A stretch of 64,000 nucleotides of DNA from Nocardioides sp. Soil805 (GCF_001429625.1 NZ_LMSU01000002.1:620001-684000), one strand, 5' to 3'; shown: positions 26,932 to 36,190, counted from the stretch's first letter. Translations and numbers: made by a program. Notes: generated from the letters alone by a model not told the origin.

Positions 26932-27813
26932 ATGGACACCGGCCTTGGCTCTGCCCCCGACGTCGCCGCGCGGCTCGGGGCCATCGGCTACCTCGCCGAC
27001 GAGGAGCTCGCCACCATCGTCTTCCTCGCCGCCCGGATGCAGCGCCCGCTGCTGCTGGAGGGCGAGCCCGGCACCGGCAAGACCGCGCTCGCGGAGGCGC
27101 TGGCCGCCACGCTGGACCTCCCGCTCGTCCGGCTCCAGTGCTACGAGGGCATCGACGCCACCCAGGCGCTCTACGACTGGGACTTCCCACGCCAGATCCT
27201 GCACCTGCGCGCCCTCGAGGCCGCCGGCGCCGGCAGCAGCGCGGAGGACGCCGAGAAGAGCCTGTACGACGAGCGCTTCCTGCTCGCCCGCCCGGTCCTG
27301 GCCGCGCTGCAGCAGGCCCCCGCCGTGCTCCTGATCGACGAGGTCGACCGCGCGGACGACGAGTTCGAGGCGTTCCTGCTCGAGGTGCTCTCGACCTGGC
27401 AGGTCACCATCCCCGAGCTCGGCACCGTGACGGCGTCCACGCCGCCCTTCGTCGTGCTCACCTCCAACCGGACCCGCGAGCTGCACGACGCCCTCAAGCG
27501 GCGCTGCCTCTACCACTGGATCGACCACCCGGGCCTGGAGCGCGAGGTCGACATCGTGCGCTCACGGGCGCCCGAGGTGTCCGACACCCTGGCCCGCCAG
27601 GTCGTCACCGTGGTCCAGCAGCTGCGCGAGCGCGACGACCTGCTCAAGCCGCCGGGGGTCGCGGAGACGCTCGACTGGGCGCGGGCGCTGCACCACCTCG
27701 GCACCACCGACTTGGACCTCGCGACCGCCGCGGCGACCCTGGGCGCGCTCGTGAAGTACCGCGAGGACGGCGAGCGGGTCCGCCAGGCGCTGGACCGGAT
27801 GCTCGCGTCGTGA
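26932..27813 (+). CDS. MoxR-family AAA ATPase (CoxD-like)
   Basis: AAA+ ATPase of 293 residues with Walker A GEPGTGKTAL (about 46), Walker B LLIDEVDRADDE and a sensor LTSNRTRELHDALKRRC. MoxR proteins work with VWA partners to mature metalloenzymes; in carboxydotrophs CoxD with CoxE inserts the copper-sulfur centre of CO dehydrogenase. The start overlaps a leaderless-type box. It overlaps the VWA gene by GTGA, and XdhC follows, so these three form one operon. Confidence 0.88.
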   Translation: MDTGLGSAPDVAARLGAIGYLADEELATIVFLAARMQRPLLLEGEPGTGKTALAEALAATLDLPLVRLQCYEGIDATQALYDWDFPRQILHLRALEAAGAGSSAEDAEKSLYDERFLLARPVLAALQQAPAVLLIDEVDRADDEFEAFLLEVLSTWQVTIPELGTVTASTPPFVVLTSNRTRELHDALKRRCLYHWIDHPGLEREVDIVRSRAPEVSDTLARQVVTVVQQLRERDDLLKPPGVAETLDWARALHHLGTTDLDLATAAATLGALVKYREDGERVRQALDRMLAS

Positions 27814-28937
27814 CGTCCACCCCGCCTGTCGCTGCACCCGACGACGCGGTGCCGCTCCTGCTCGGCTTCACCCGGGCGCTGCGGGCGGCGGGCGTGCCGG
27901 TGACCCAGGACCGGTCCCACGGCTTCCTCGAGGCCACCGCGCTCGTCGGGCTCGAGGACCGTCGCGCCACCTACTGGGCCGGCCGCGCCACGCTGTGCGC
28001 CGGGCCGGACGACCTGGCCCGCTACGACCAGGTCTTCGAGGCGTGGTTCGACCCGCGCGGCGAGCTCCCGCGTCGCCGGACGAGCGACGAGCTGGCCGTG
28101 CCGCCCGCGGACGCGCTGCCCAGCATCGACGCCCCCGGCGAGGGGGAGTCCGCCGACGAGGAGGTGCTCCGTGCGGCGGCCACCACCTCCGACGTGCTGC
28201 GCCACCGCGACGTGGCCACGATGGACGCCGCGGAGAAGCAGCGGCTCGCCGCGATGTTCGCGAGCCTGCGGCCCACCGCGCCCACGCGGCGTACCGCCCG
28301 GCACCAGGCGTGGCACCGCGGGCGCATCGACGCCCAGCGCACCCTGCGCGACTCGCTGCGCCGGATGGGCGAGCCCGGCGACCTCGCGTGGCGGCGACGC
28401 CGCGTCCGGCCCCGCCGCGTGGTGCTGCTGGTCGACGTCAGCGGGTCGATGAGCGGGTACGCCGACGCGTTGCTGCGCCTGTCCCACCGCTTCGTGAGCG
28501 CCCAGCCGCGGGTCGAGGTCTTCACCCTCGGCACCCGCCTCACCCACGTGACCCGAGCGCTGCACCACCGCGACCCGGACCGGGCGCTGGTCGCCGCGGG
28601 CGAGGCCGTCCCCGACTGGTCGGGGGGCACCCGGCTCGGCGAGACGCTGCGGGTCTTCCTCGACCGCTGGGGCCAGCGCGGGATGGCCCGCGGCTCGGTC
28701 GTGGTGGTCTTCAGCGACGGGTGGGAGCGCGGCGACGCGGCCCTGCTCGGCGAGCAGATGGCCCGCCTGCACCGGATCGCCCACCGCGTCGTCTGGGTCA
28801 ACCCGCACCGCGGCAAGGCCGGCTACGAGCCGGTGCAGGGCGGCATCTCGGCCGCCCTCCCGCACTGCGACGACTTCGTGGCCGGCCACTCGCTGGCGGC
28901 CTTCGCCGAGCTCGTGGAGGTGGTCGGTCGTGCGTGA
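27810..28937 (+). CDS. VWA domain protein (CoxE-like)
   Basis: Protein of 375 residues. The C-terminal VWA domain starts at VVLLVDVSGSMSGYAD (MIDAS motif DxSGS) and continues to VVFSDGWERGDAALLGEQMARL. The N-terminal half has the helical region typical of CoxE. It is the usual partner of the MoxR ATPase upstream, and together they mature molybdenum hydroxylases such as CO dehydrogenase. GTG 27810 is coupled to the MoxR stop. Confidence 0.88.
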   Translation: MTSTPPVAAPDDAVPLLLGFTRALRAAGVPVTQDRSHGFLEATALVGLEDRRATYWAGRATLCAGPDDLARYDQVFEAWFDPRGELPRRRTSDELAVPPADALPSIDAPGEGESADEEVLRAAATTSDVLRHRDVATMDAAEKQRLAAMFASLRPTAPTRRTARHQAWHRGRIDAQRTLRDSLRRMGEPGDLAWRRRRVRPRRVVLLVDVSGSMSGYADALLRLSHRFVSAQPRVEVFTLGTRLTHVTRALHHRDPDRALVAAGEAVPDWSGGTRLGETLRVFLDRWGQRGMARGSVVVVFSDGWERGDAALLGEQMARLHRIAHRVVWVNPHRGKAGYEPVQGGISAALPHCDDFVAGHSLAAFAELVEVVGRA

Positions 28938-30066
28938 CGTCCTGGGCGAGCTGATGGCGTGGTGGGAGGCCGGCGAGACCGTCGGCGTCGGCACCGTGGT
29001 GGCGACCTTCAGCTCGGCTCCCCGCCCCGCGGGAGCCTCGATGCTGGTGGGCCCGGACGGGACCGCCGTGGGGTCGGTGTCGGGCGGCTGCGTCGAGGGC
29101 GCGGTCTACGAGCTCGGCCAGTCGGTCGTCGAGTCCGGCGCGCCGGTCCTCGAGCGGTACGGCGTGTCCGACGACGACGCCTTCGCCGTCGGCCTCACGT
29201 GCGGCGGCATCCTGGACGTGTACGTCGAGAAGGTCTCGCGCGACACCTTCCCCGAGCTCGGCGCCATCGCGGTCGACATCGAGGCGGGACGCCCGGTGGC
29301 GCTGGCCACCGTGATCGACCACCCCGATCCGGCCTGGCTGGGCCGGCGGATGGTGGTCCGCCCCGACCGCGACGCCGAGGGCTCGCTCGGCTCACCGCGG
29401 GCCGACGACGCGGTCCACGACGACGCCCTCGGCCTGCTGGCGGCCGGCAGCAACGCCACCCTCACCTACGGTCCCGACGGCGAGCGCCGGGGTGAGGGGA
29501 TGCGTGTCTTCGTCTGGGGCTTCGCGCCCAAGCCGCGCATGCTCGTCTTCGGCGCCATCGACTTCGCCGCGGCCGTGGCGCGCGTCGGCTCCTTCCTCGG
29601 CTACCACGTCACCGTGTGCGACGCGCGGCCCGTCTTCGCGACCACCAGCCGCTTCCCCGAGGCCGACGAGGTCGTCGTCGACTGGCCGCACCGCTACCTC
29701 GACGCCGAGGTCGCGGCCGGACACGTCGACCGTCGCACGGTGCTGTGCGTGCTGACCCACGACCCCAAGTTCGACGTCCCGCTGCTGGAGGTGGCCCTGC
29801 GGCTGCCCGAGGTGGCCTACGTCGGCGCGATGGGCTCGCGGCGCACGCACGACGACCGGATGCAGCGGCTGCGCGACGCGGGACTGACCGACGAGGAGCT
29901 CGACCGGCTCAGCAGCCCGATCGGCCTCGACCTGGGCGCGCGCACCCCGGAGGAGACCGCCGTGTCCATCGCCGCCGAGATCGTCGCGCGGCAGTGGGGT
30001 GGCACCGGTCACCGCCTCGCCACCTCCAGCGGACGCATCCACCAGGACCCGCACGTCCCCCGCTGA
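28930..30066 (+). CDS. XdhC/CoxI family protein
   Basis: Protein of 378 residues with an N-terminal XdhC domain (WWEAGETVGVGTVVATFSSAPRPAGASMLVGPDG, SVSGGCVEGAVYE with the cofactor-binding Cys) and a C-terminal Rossmann-like domain (PRMLVFGAIDFAAAVARVGSFLGYHVTVCDARP, VAYVGAMGSRRTHDDR). XdhC carries the sulfurated molybdenum cofactor to xanthine or CO dehydrogenase family enzymes. The start overlaps coxE by 8 bp. The target enzyme is probably coxSLM at 39 kb. Confidence 0.88.
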   Translation: MRDVLGELMAWWEAGETVGVGTVVATFSSAPRPAGASMLVGPDGTAVGSVSGGCVEGAVYELGQSVVESGAPVLERYGVSDDDAFAVGLTCGGILDVYVEKVSRDTFPELGAIAVDIEAGRPVALATVIDHPDPAWLGRRMVVRPDRDAEGSLGSPRADDAVHDDALGLLAAGSNATLTYGPDGERRGEGMRVFVWGFAPKPRMLVFGAIDFAAAVARVGSFLGYHVTVCDARPVFATTSRFPEADEVVVDWPHRYLDAEVAAGHVDRRTVLCVLTHDPKFDVPLLEVALRLPEVAYVGAMGSRRTHDDRMQRLRDAGLTDEELDRLSSPIGLDLGARTPEETAVSIAAEIVARQWGGTGHRLATSSGRIHQDPHVPR

Positions 30067-30111
30067 CCAGACCGCCGATCCGCACGGCTGACGCGCTCAG
30101 GTCCGCCGCGC

Positions 30112-30130
30112 TACGGTGACCAGCGTCACA
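30112..30130 (+). promoter_or_regulatory. Operator over the -10 of the GAF regulator
   Basis: The inverted repeat GTGACCAGCGTCACA (30116-30130; arms GTGAC/GTCAC) overlaps the end of the -10 box TACGGT (30112-30117) and the likely +1. It matches the element before coxS at 12 of 15 bases (see findings). Confidence 0.5.
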
Positions 30131-30161
30131 CCCGAACAGCGCAGCACACGTGTGGGGGACC

Positions 30162-31394
30162 ATGAGCTCTGACCGCGACCTCCGGGACCGGCGGCTCGAG
30201 GCCGTGCAGGCGTGGACCTCCTTCGTGGAGCTCGGGGACGAGGCGGGCGACCGGGTGCGACCCGAGATCCGCGACAGCTGGCAGCTGTCCAACGGCGCCG
30301 TCACGCCCCACCTGACCGAGGCGCCGCTGGCCGACGAGTCGGACACCGCGGCCTTCTGGCGCAACTCGCCGCTGCAGACCGCGGTCGAGCGCGTCGAGGC
30401 CGAGCTGCGGCGCACCGCCGAGGACGGCGATCTGGTCATCGCGGTCACCGACCCGGAGACGCGCATCCTGTGGACCTACGGCGGGCGGGTCATGCGGCGC
30501 AAGGCCGAGACCGTCAACTTCGTGCCCGGCGGCCGGTGGGACGAGCGCAGCGTCGGCACCAACGCACTGGCCATCGCCAGCCGCACCGGCGACCCGTCGA
30601 TGGTGTTCAGCGCCGAGCACTACGCCTCGATCGTGCACAACTGGGTGTGCTGGGCCGCGCCCGTGCACGACCCGGTCAGCGGCGAGCAGCTCGGCGTCAT
30701 CGACCTCTCGACCACGTGGGACCGCACCCACCCCATCGGGCTCGCGACCGCCCGCGTCATGGCCCGCCTCATCGAGACGGCGATGCCGACCGGACGGCGG
30801 ACCGGCCTCACCCCCGTCGCGCCCGCCGAGCCCGGCCTCACCCTGTCGCTGCTCGGCACCGCCGAGGCGTGGCTGGACGGACGCCGGCTGCTGCTCAACC
30901 GGCGCCAGACCGAGATCCTGGCGCTGCTCGCCATGCACCCCCAGGGGCTGTCCCTCGAGCACCTGCACTCCCTCCTGTACGGCGACTCCGCCGTCACCAC
31001 CTCGACGCTCAAGGCCGAGGTCTCCCACCTGCGCTCCGCCCTCGGCGGCCAGCTGGCCTCGCGTCCCTACCGGTTGACCCTGCCGGTCGCCACCGACATC
31101 GACGAGGTGCAGGTGCTGCTGCGGCGAGGTGACGTGCGCGGTGCCGTGGCGGCGTACGGCGGCGACCTGCTCCCGGGCACCAACGCCCCGGCCCTCGTGG
31201 AGATGGGGGACTTCCTCGCGGTGAGCATGCGCGAGGCGCTGCTGGCCCACCCGGACCCCGAGGCCGTGCTGCGCTACAGCGAGCTGGCGCCGTACGACAC
31301 GCACGTCGTCGAGGTCTGCCTGGACCGGCTCGGGCTCAGCGACCACCCCGCCAAGCCGCTGCTCCGCGGTCGGCTCGCCGTCGCCGAGCGCTGA
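30162..31394 (+). CDS. GAF domain regulator with C-terminal winged helix
   Basis: Protein of 410 residues. The N-terminal half is a GAF-type sensor similar to those of MimR/AcoR activators (RDSWQLSNGAV, FVPGGRWDERSVGTNALA, VHNWVCWAAPVHDPVSGEQLGVIDLSTTW), but instead of AAA+ and Fis domains the C-terminal half is a winged-helix DNA-binding region (SLLGTAEAWLDGRRLLLNRRQTEILALLAMHPQGLSLEHLHSLLYGD) of the SARP/OmpR kind. It follows the XdhC gene by 95 bp and has its own promoter and an inverted-repeat operator. ATG 30162 follows GGGGGA. It is likely the regulator of the cox genes. Confidence 0.78.
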   Translation: MSSDRDLRDRRLEAVQAWTSFVELGDEAGDRVRPEIRDSWQLSNGAVTPHLTEAPLADESDTAAFWRNSPLQTAVERVEAELRRTAEDGDLVIAVTDPETRILWTYGGRVMRRKAETVNFVPGGRWDERSVGTNALAIASRTGDPSMVFSAEHYASIVHNWVCWAAPVHDPVSGEQLGVIDLSTTWDRTHPIGLATARVMARLIETAMPTGRRTGLTPVAPAEPGLTLSLLGTAEAWLDGRRLLLNRRQTEILALLAMHPQGLSLEHLHSLLYGDSAVTTSTLKAEVSHLRSALGGQLASRPYRLTLPVATDIDEVQVLLRRGDVRGAVAAYGGDLLPGTNAPALVEMGDFLAVSMREALLAHPDPEAVLRYSELAPYDTHVVEVCLDRLGLSDHPAKPLLRGRLAVAER

Positions 31395-31406
31395 CAGGCG
31401 CTGCTC

Positions 31407-31430
31407 GACAGGCCCCTTGACAGGCCCCTT
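31407..31430 (+). repeat. Tandem 12-bp repeat before the 31.4-kb hypothetical gene
   Basis: GACAGGCCCCTT occurs twice in a row (31407-31418, 31419-31430) and a third partial copy GATAGG follows. It lies between the GAF regulator stop and the start at 31445 and may contain -35-like TTGACA/TTGATA boxes. Its role is unknown. Confidence 0.5.
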
Positions 31431-31444
31431 GATAGGAAGTGCTC

Positions 31445-32008
31445 ATGCGTCTGCCCGTCCCCGGACCCCGTGACCTCCTCGCCGCCCTCGAGAGGGGCGC
31501 GGACCAGGTGGACGCGCTCCTCGGGGCCGTGCCCCGGGTCCTGGCCCTGCTCGACCAGGCTGAGGTGCTGCTCGTGCGGGCGTCGTCGGCCGTCGACCAG
31601 GTCGAGGCGGTGACCATGGACGCAGCCGGTGTCTCGGCTCGCGCCGGCGGGGTCGTGGACCGCGCCGAGGTGCTGGTCGCGCGTTCCGACGGACTCGTCG
31701 CGCGGCTGGCCACGTTGCTCGACCTCCTGGAGGCGCCGCTCACCACGCTGCAGCCCACCCTCCAGACGCTGGCCGACACCACGCACCCCGAGGAGGTCGC
31801 GGCGCTGGTGCAGCTCATCGACCACCTGCCCGAGCTGACCGAGCGGGTCGAGCGCGACGTGCTGCCGGTGATGACCACCCTGGGCACCGTGGCCCCCGAC
31901 CTGCACGACCTGCTCGACGTCTCGCGTGAGCTCAACGAGATGTTGGGCAAGCTCCCCGGGCTCGGGCGGATCAAGCGCCGGGTCGAGGAGGAGCAGGCAG
32001 CGGAGTAG
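31445..32008 (+). CDS. Alpha-helical protein of unknown function
   Basis: Protein of 187 residues, almost entirely helical by sequence, with regularly spaced Leu/Val/Ala residues (for example LLDQAEVLLVRASSAVDQVEAVT and RAGGVVDRAEVLVARSDGLVARLATLLDLLE) that suggest a coiled coil or a helical bundle like phasins or apolipoproteins. No signal peptide, no catalytic motif. Similar proteins in Nocardioidaceae carry unreliable annotations. GGAAGTGC upstream supports ATG 31445; GTG 31439 is an alternative. Confidence 0.65.
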   Translation: MRLPVPGPRDLLAALERGADQVDALLGAVPRVLALLDQAEVLLVRASSAVDQVEAVTMDAAGVSARAGGVVDRAEVLVARSDGLVARLATLLDLLEAPLTTLQPTLQTLADTTHPEEVAALVQLIDHLPELTERVERDVLPVMTTLGTVAPDLHDLLDVSRELNEMLGKLPGLGRIKRRVEEEQAAE

Positions 32009-32016
32009 GCCCCCGT

Positions 32017-32042
32017 GCTCGGGCCACGCCGGCGACCCGAGC
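32017..32042. terminator. Hairpin between convergent genes
   Basis: GCTCGGG (32017-32023) and CCCGAGC (32036-32042) pair perfectly across 12 nt. It lies just after the 31.4-kb gene and just before the stop of the convergent LuxR gene, so it can act in both directions. Confidence 0.5.
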
Positions 32043-32047
32043 GGCGC

Positions 32048-34861
32048 TCACGGTGACGCTGCCCGGCGGGCGAGCGCCGCCGCGAGCTCGGTGCGCGAGC
32101 GGTAGCCGCGCTTGCGGTAGACACTGCTGAGGTGCCGCTCGATCGTCTTGGGGCTCAGGAAGAGCGCGGCCCCGATCTCGCGGTTGGAGAGGCCCTGCGC
32201 CGCGAGCAGCGCCACCCGGGTCTCCTGAGAGGTCAGGGGTGCATCGCCGGGGGTCGACCTGCGACGGGCCGTGGCCCCGGTGGCCGCCAGCTCCCGCCCG
32301 GCGAGGTCGGACCAGTGGTCGAGATCCATCGAGGAGAACGCGCGAGCCGCGGCGTCGAGCTGCTCGCGGGCGTCGATCCGCTGCCCGGTCCGCCGCAACC
32401 GACCGCCGTAGGCGAGACGTGTCCGCGCCTCCTCGAAGGGGTCGGCCGCCCGCGTGTGGGCCGCGAGCGCGGCTTCGAACGCGCTGCGGGCCTCGTCCTC
32501 GTCGGCTGCGCTCCAGCCTTCGCACCGGTGCAGCAGGGCGAGGGACAGCGCGGGCGCCGACGCCGGCGTCGCGGCGGCGTAGCGCGTGGTGAGCGCCCGG
32601 GCGTCGTCCGCCCTCCCGAGACCGGTGTAGGCCTCCACCAGGAGCGGTGCGATCCCGAGCGGCTCACCCGACGACCCCACGCCGCCGTCGACCTCGATGC
32701 GTGCCTCGAGCAGCTCGACGGTCTCCTCGAGGTCGCCGCGGCAGAGGGCGCAGAACGCCGCCGTCAGGGCCTGGTGCGCTGCGGCGGTCGTCGTGCCCGC
32801 CCGGTCGGTGAGCGTCCTGGCCCGGGCCAGCGAGGCGCGGGCGTCGTCGTGCAGGCCCCGGGCGGCCTGCTGCCAGGCGAGCATCTCCTCGGCGACCGAG
32901 GCGTCCGCGGCGTACCCCAGGTGCGCGGCGAGCTCGGCCGCCTCCCCCGCGTCCGCGAAGGCGCCGGCGTGGTCGCCGAGCCACGCCCGGCCCGAGGCAC
33001 GGATGGCCAGGAGGGGCACGAGCACGCCGACGGCACCCTGTCGGCGCAGCTCCTCCAGGCGGGGTGAGCCCACCGCCACCGCGTCGTCCAGCTGCCCGGT
33101 GAACCCGCACGAGAGGGCCATGAGCAGGAGAGCCCGGGCGTCGTGCCGCAGGGCGGGATGGTTCGCCAGCCGTCGTACGTCGGCGAGCCGGGCCACGCCG
33201 GCGACCGGGTCCCCGGTGAGGACGAGGGCGACGCCGCCGGTGAAGGCGGCGAGCAGCTGCTGCTCGGGGTCCGCGAGCTCGGCGACCGCGTCGATGCGCC
33301 GGGCGCACTCCACCAACCCCGCGACGTCGTTGAGGCGGAAGCGGGCCGCCGCCAGCTCGGTCAACACCCGGACGAGGAGCGGGCCGTCGAGGAGGCGGGA
33401 GGCGGCGTCCAGGTGCTCGACCGACCGGGGGACCGACCCGGCGTACTGCTCCAGCATCCCGAGCGTGAAGAGCGCCTCGCCGCGGGCGCGGTCGGGTGCG
33501 TCCTGGGCCAGCACCCGGGCCACCAGGCGCCGGACGCGCGTGACGTCCCCGGCCACGAAGGCGTCGTGGGCCGCACCGGCCAGCCGTCGGGCCGCCACGT
33601 CGCGGTCGTCGGTGAGCGTCGCGGCGCGCTCCAGTGCCACGGAGGCCGCGGCGTACCCGAGCCGGTCCCGGTCCGCCACCGCCAGCCGCTCCAGGTCGTC
33701 GGCCACCCGGGCGTCGGCGCCGATCGTGGACTCGGCGCGGTGCCAGGTGCGGGCCCGGTCGCCCTCGGGCAACGCGTCGGCCAGCGCTCGGTGGGCCTCG
33801 CGCCGCTCCTCTGGTGTGGCGAGCTCCAGCACGGTGCTGCGCAGGAGGGGGTGGCGGAACGCGGGCTGACCGCCCTCGAGAACCAGCACGCCGCGCTCGC
33901 GTGCCTCGTCCAGGGAGGGTGCGACCATGACGTCGGTACCGGCGGTCGACGTGCCCGACAGGGCCAGGAGAAGCACAGTCCGCCGGGCGGCGGGAGACAG
34001 GAGCACCACCGAGGCTGCGTGCCACGTCCGCATCCGCTCGCCGGCCGGCAGCACGTCGGGGAGCGCGGCCGTTCCCAGGAGCTGGGCGGCGTCCAACCGG
34101 CGCGACACCTCGAGCAGGGCGAGGGGGTTGCCGGACGTCTCGGCGACCAGCCGTGCGCGGACCCCCGCGGAGGTGGCGCGCGGGAGCAGCGCGGCGGCGG
34201 CGGTGGCGGTGAGGCCGCCCAGGGACAGGACGGGTACGTCGTGCACGAGCCCCGACGGGATGGCGCCGGCACGACCGGCCAGCACGAAGGCCACGGCGTC
34301 GGGTCCGAGCCTGCGGGCAGCGAACAGAACGGCCACCGACGACTCCTCGTCGAGCCACTGCAGGTCGTCGACCACCACCAGGACGGGCTGCCGCTCGGCG
34401 GCGGCGGCGAGCAGGGAGAGGGTCGCCGCGCCGACCAGGAAGCGATCCGCCGAACCAGCCCGCGGCGACCAGCCGAGCGCGGCCCGCAGCGCCCCGGCCT
34501 GTGCCTCCGGCACCTCGGGCATCAGGTGGCGCAGCGGGTGCAGCAGCTCGAGCAGCCCTGCGTGGGCCAGGTGGGACTCCGCCTCGATCCCGGTCGCCGC
34601 GAGGTGGATGAAGCCGCTCGCGCGCGACCGGGCCGCGCCGAGCAGTGTCGTCTTTCCGGCTCCGGGGTCGCCCTCGATGAGAAGCGCGGCACTCCCGTGG
34701 TCCGCGGTGTCCGACAGGAGGGCGTCGATCCGGGCCAGCTCCGCGTCTCTCCCGACCACCGCGGGGGTCGGGTTGAGGGATTCGCCGGACGCGACCGGAC
34801 CGCTCCCGGTGCGACCTTCGACCGGTGAGCCGTCGTCCTGAGGAGGCCCTGGTGCAGTCAT
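32048..34861 (-). CDS. Large ATP-binding LuxR-type regulator (LAL family)
   Basis: Protein of 937 residues. The N-terminal AAA ATPase has Walker A EGDPGAGKTTLL (about 63) and Walker B LVVVDDLQWLDEES; a long middle of TPR-like helical repeats follows; the C-terminal LuxR HTH is LTSQETRVALLAAQGLSNREIGAALFLSPKTIERHLSSVYRKRGYRSR. Such regulators (MalT-like) sense a ligand and switch on metabolic or secondary-metabolite genes. It is divergent from the VOC gene, the nearest candidate target. The ligand is unknown. Confidence 0.9.
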   Translation of the reverse strand: MTAPGPPQDDGSPVEGRTGSGPVASGESLNPTPAVVGRDAELARIDALLSDTADHGSAALLIEGDPGAGKTTLLGAARSRASGFIHLAATGIEAESHLAHAGLLELLHPLRHLMPEVPEAQAGALRAALGWSPRAGSADRFLVGAATLSLLAAAAERQPVLVVVDDLQWLDEESSVAVLFAARRLGPDAVAFVLAGRAGAIPSGLVHDVPVLSLGGLTATAAAALLPRATSAGVRARLVAETSGNPLALLEVSRRLDAAQLLGTAALPDVLPAGERMRTWHAASVVLLSPAARRTVLLLALSGTSTAGTDVMVAPSLDEARERGVLVLEGGQPAFRHPLLRSTVLELATPEERREAHRALADALPEGDRARTWHRAESTIGADARVADDLERLAVADRDRLGYAAASVALERAATLTDDRDVAARRLAGAAHDAFVAGDVTRVRRLVARVLAQDAPDRARGEALFTLGMLEQYAGSVPRSVEHLDAASRLLDGPLLVRVLTELAAARFRLNDVAGLVECARRIDAVAELADPEQQLLAAFTGGVALVLTGDPVAGVARLADVRRLANHPALRHDARALLLMALSCGFTGQLDDAVAVGSPRLEELRRQGAVGVLVPLLAIRASGRAWLGDHAGAFADAGEAAELAAHLGYAADASVAEEMLAWQQAARGLHDDARASLARARTLTDRAGTTTAAAHQALTAAFCALCRGDLEETVELLEARIEVDGGVGSSGEPLGIAPLLVEAYTGLGRADDARALTTRYAAATPASAPALSLALLHRCEGWSAADEDEARSAFEAALAAHTRAADPFEEARTRLAYGGRLRRTGQRIDAREQLDAAARAFSSMDLDHWSDLAGRELAATGATARRRSTPGDAPLTSQETRVALLAAQGLSNREIGAALFLSPKTIERHLSSVYRKRGYRSRTELAAALARRAASP

Positions 34862-35017
34862 CGACCTTGATCCTAGAGATGCTCGGCCGGTCGCTCCGGC
34901 ACCCCGGATGGGCCTACGTCAACGGCTGGCAGCATCCGCCGCTGCTGGGCCCGCGCGTGGTGCGCACGTCCGAGGGCGTACGACGTGACGCGTCCGCCAC
35001 GGGGGAGGACGGTCGCC

Positions 35018-35533
35018 GTGCCTGACGCTGCGGCGACCGTGCCCACCCGCCCGGACTTCTCCGGCCTCGTCGACCACGTGGGCCTGACCGTCACCGACCT
35101 CGACCGCAGCGAGGCCTTCTACACCTCCGTCCTCGGCCTGCTCCGCCTCGCTGACTTCGGCCATGCGCGGGTCCTCGTCCACCGGCCGACGTCGTTCATG
35201 CTCGCGCTCGTGAGGCACGAAGGCGCAGACGGAGCGCCCTTCACCGAGCTGAACACGGGGCTCGACCACGTCGGGTTCGCCGTCGGCAGCCGCGACGAGC
35301 TGGTTGCGTGGCAGCACCGGCTGGAGGAGCTCGGGGTCGAGCACACCCCGGTCCGGGACATGGAGTTCGGCCACCATCTCAACTTCCGGGACCCCGACCA
35401 CATCGCGCTGGAGCTGAGCGCCTCCAACGACATCGCCCTGGCGTGGCTCGCCGAGCTCCGGGACCGGGAGATCCCGCGCGCGGAGATCGACGCACGGCTG
35501 GGGGACTACCTGGAGTCGCTGTCGGTGCCGTGA
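35018..35533 (+). CDS. VOC family protein (glyoxalase/dioxygenase fold)
   Basis: Protein of 171 residues with two beta-alpha-beta-beta-beta modules: LVDHVGLTVTDLDRSEAFYTSVLGLLRL and LDHVGFAVGSRDELVAWQHRLEELGVEHTPV...FRDPDHIALELSA. Metal-type residues are His in DHVGL, His in DHVGF and Glu in ALEL. The substrate is unknown. GTG 35018 has GGGGGAGGA 8 nt upstream, which decides against GTG 34985. It is divergent from the LAL regulator. Confidence 0.8.
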   Translation: MPDAAATVPTRPDFSGLVDHVGLTVTDLDRSEAFYTSVLGLLRLADFGHARVLVHRPTSFMLALVRHEGADGAPFTELNTGLDHVGFAVGSRDELVAWQHRLEELGVEHTPVRDMEFGHHLNFRDPDHIALELSASNDIALAWLAELRDREIPRAEIDARLGDYLESLSVP

Positions 35534-35548
35534 CTCCGGGCTCCTCGG

Positions 35549-36190
35549 CTACACACCGAACATCGAGCGGGCGGCGTCGAGGCCCACGATCGTGGCGACG
35601 GGCCGCTCGCGGGAACTCCACCGCTTGCTGGTGAGGCGCAGCCGGTCCGAGACCAGCACCTCGTCGCCGCGGGCGTCGCGTGAGATGCCGTCGGGCTCGT
35701 AGCCCAGCCTGCGGGAGACGCCCTGCGACGCGTGGTTGTCCTGGAAGACCTCGCTGACGGCCGCCTCGGCCCCGAGGTGGTCGAAGGCGAGGGTGAGCAC
35801 CCCGGCCCGGGCCTCCGTGCCGAACCCCTGACCGTGGTGGGGGAGCCCGAGCCACGACGACGTCGTCACCTCGCGTACGACGGGAAACTCCTGCGCCCGC
35901 AGCGTGACGCGGCCGATCGGCCGGTCCTCGAGGAAGATCCCGAGGCCGAGTGCCCAGGACCGGACCTCCCAGTCGCCCAACGCGCCCCAGTGCTGCTGGA
36001 GGACGAAGTGCGCCCGGTCCTCGGCGCTGCCCTCCGTCCACGGCGTGAGGAACGGTCGTTCGTGCGGTGTGTGGACCCCGTCGGCCGCGACCCGTGCCAG
36101 CTCGGCGACCTCCTCGTCGCGGGGGAGCCGGAGCCGGAGGCGTGGCGTCTCGATGGTGAGTCCGAACAGGGGCCAGGCGTCCGCGAGCAC
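35549..36190 (-). CDS. GNAT family N-acetyltransferase
   Basis: Protein of 213 residues of the RimJ/RimL-like GNAT type: IETPRLRLRLPRDEEVAELARVA at the start, then WLGLPHHGQGFGTEARAGVLTLAFDHLGAEAAVSEVFQDNHASQGVSRRLGY (acetyl-CoA binding motif near GQGFGTEA). GTG 36190 has GGAAGGG 9 nt upstream; earlier starts in the frame add residues unrelated to the family. It converges on the VOC gene with 15 bp between stops. Confidence 0.82.
   Translation of the reverse strand: MLADAWPLFGLTIETPRLRLRLPRDEEVAELARVAADGVHTPHERPFLTPWTEGSAEDRAHFVLQQHWGALGDWEVRSWALGLGIFLEDRPIGRVTLRAQEFPVVREVTTSSWLGLPHHGQGFGTEARAGVLTLAFDHLGAEAAVSEVFQDNHASQGVSRRLGYEPDGISRDARGDEVLVSDRLRLTSKRWSSRERPVATIVGLDAARSMFGV

Noticed and set aside
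34825..35025. 66-residue plus-strand frame starting inside the LAL regulator gene
   Set aside because: It overlaps the start of the divergent LAL gene, has no domain, and only its end enters the spacer before the VOC gene.
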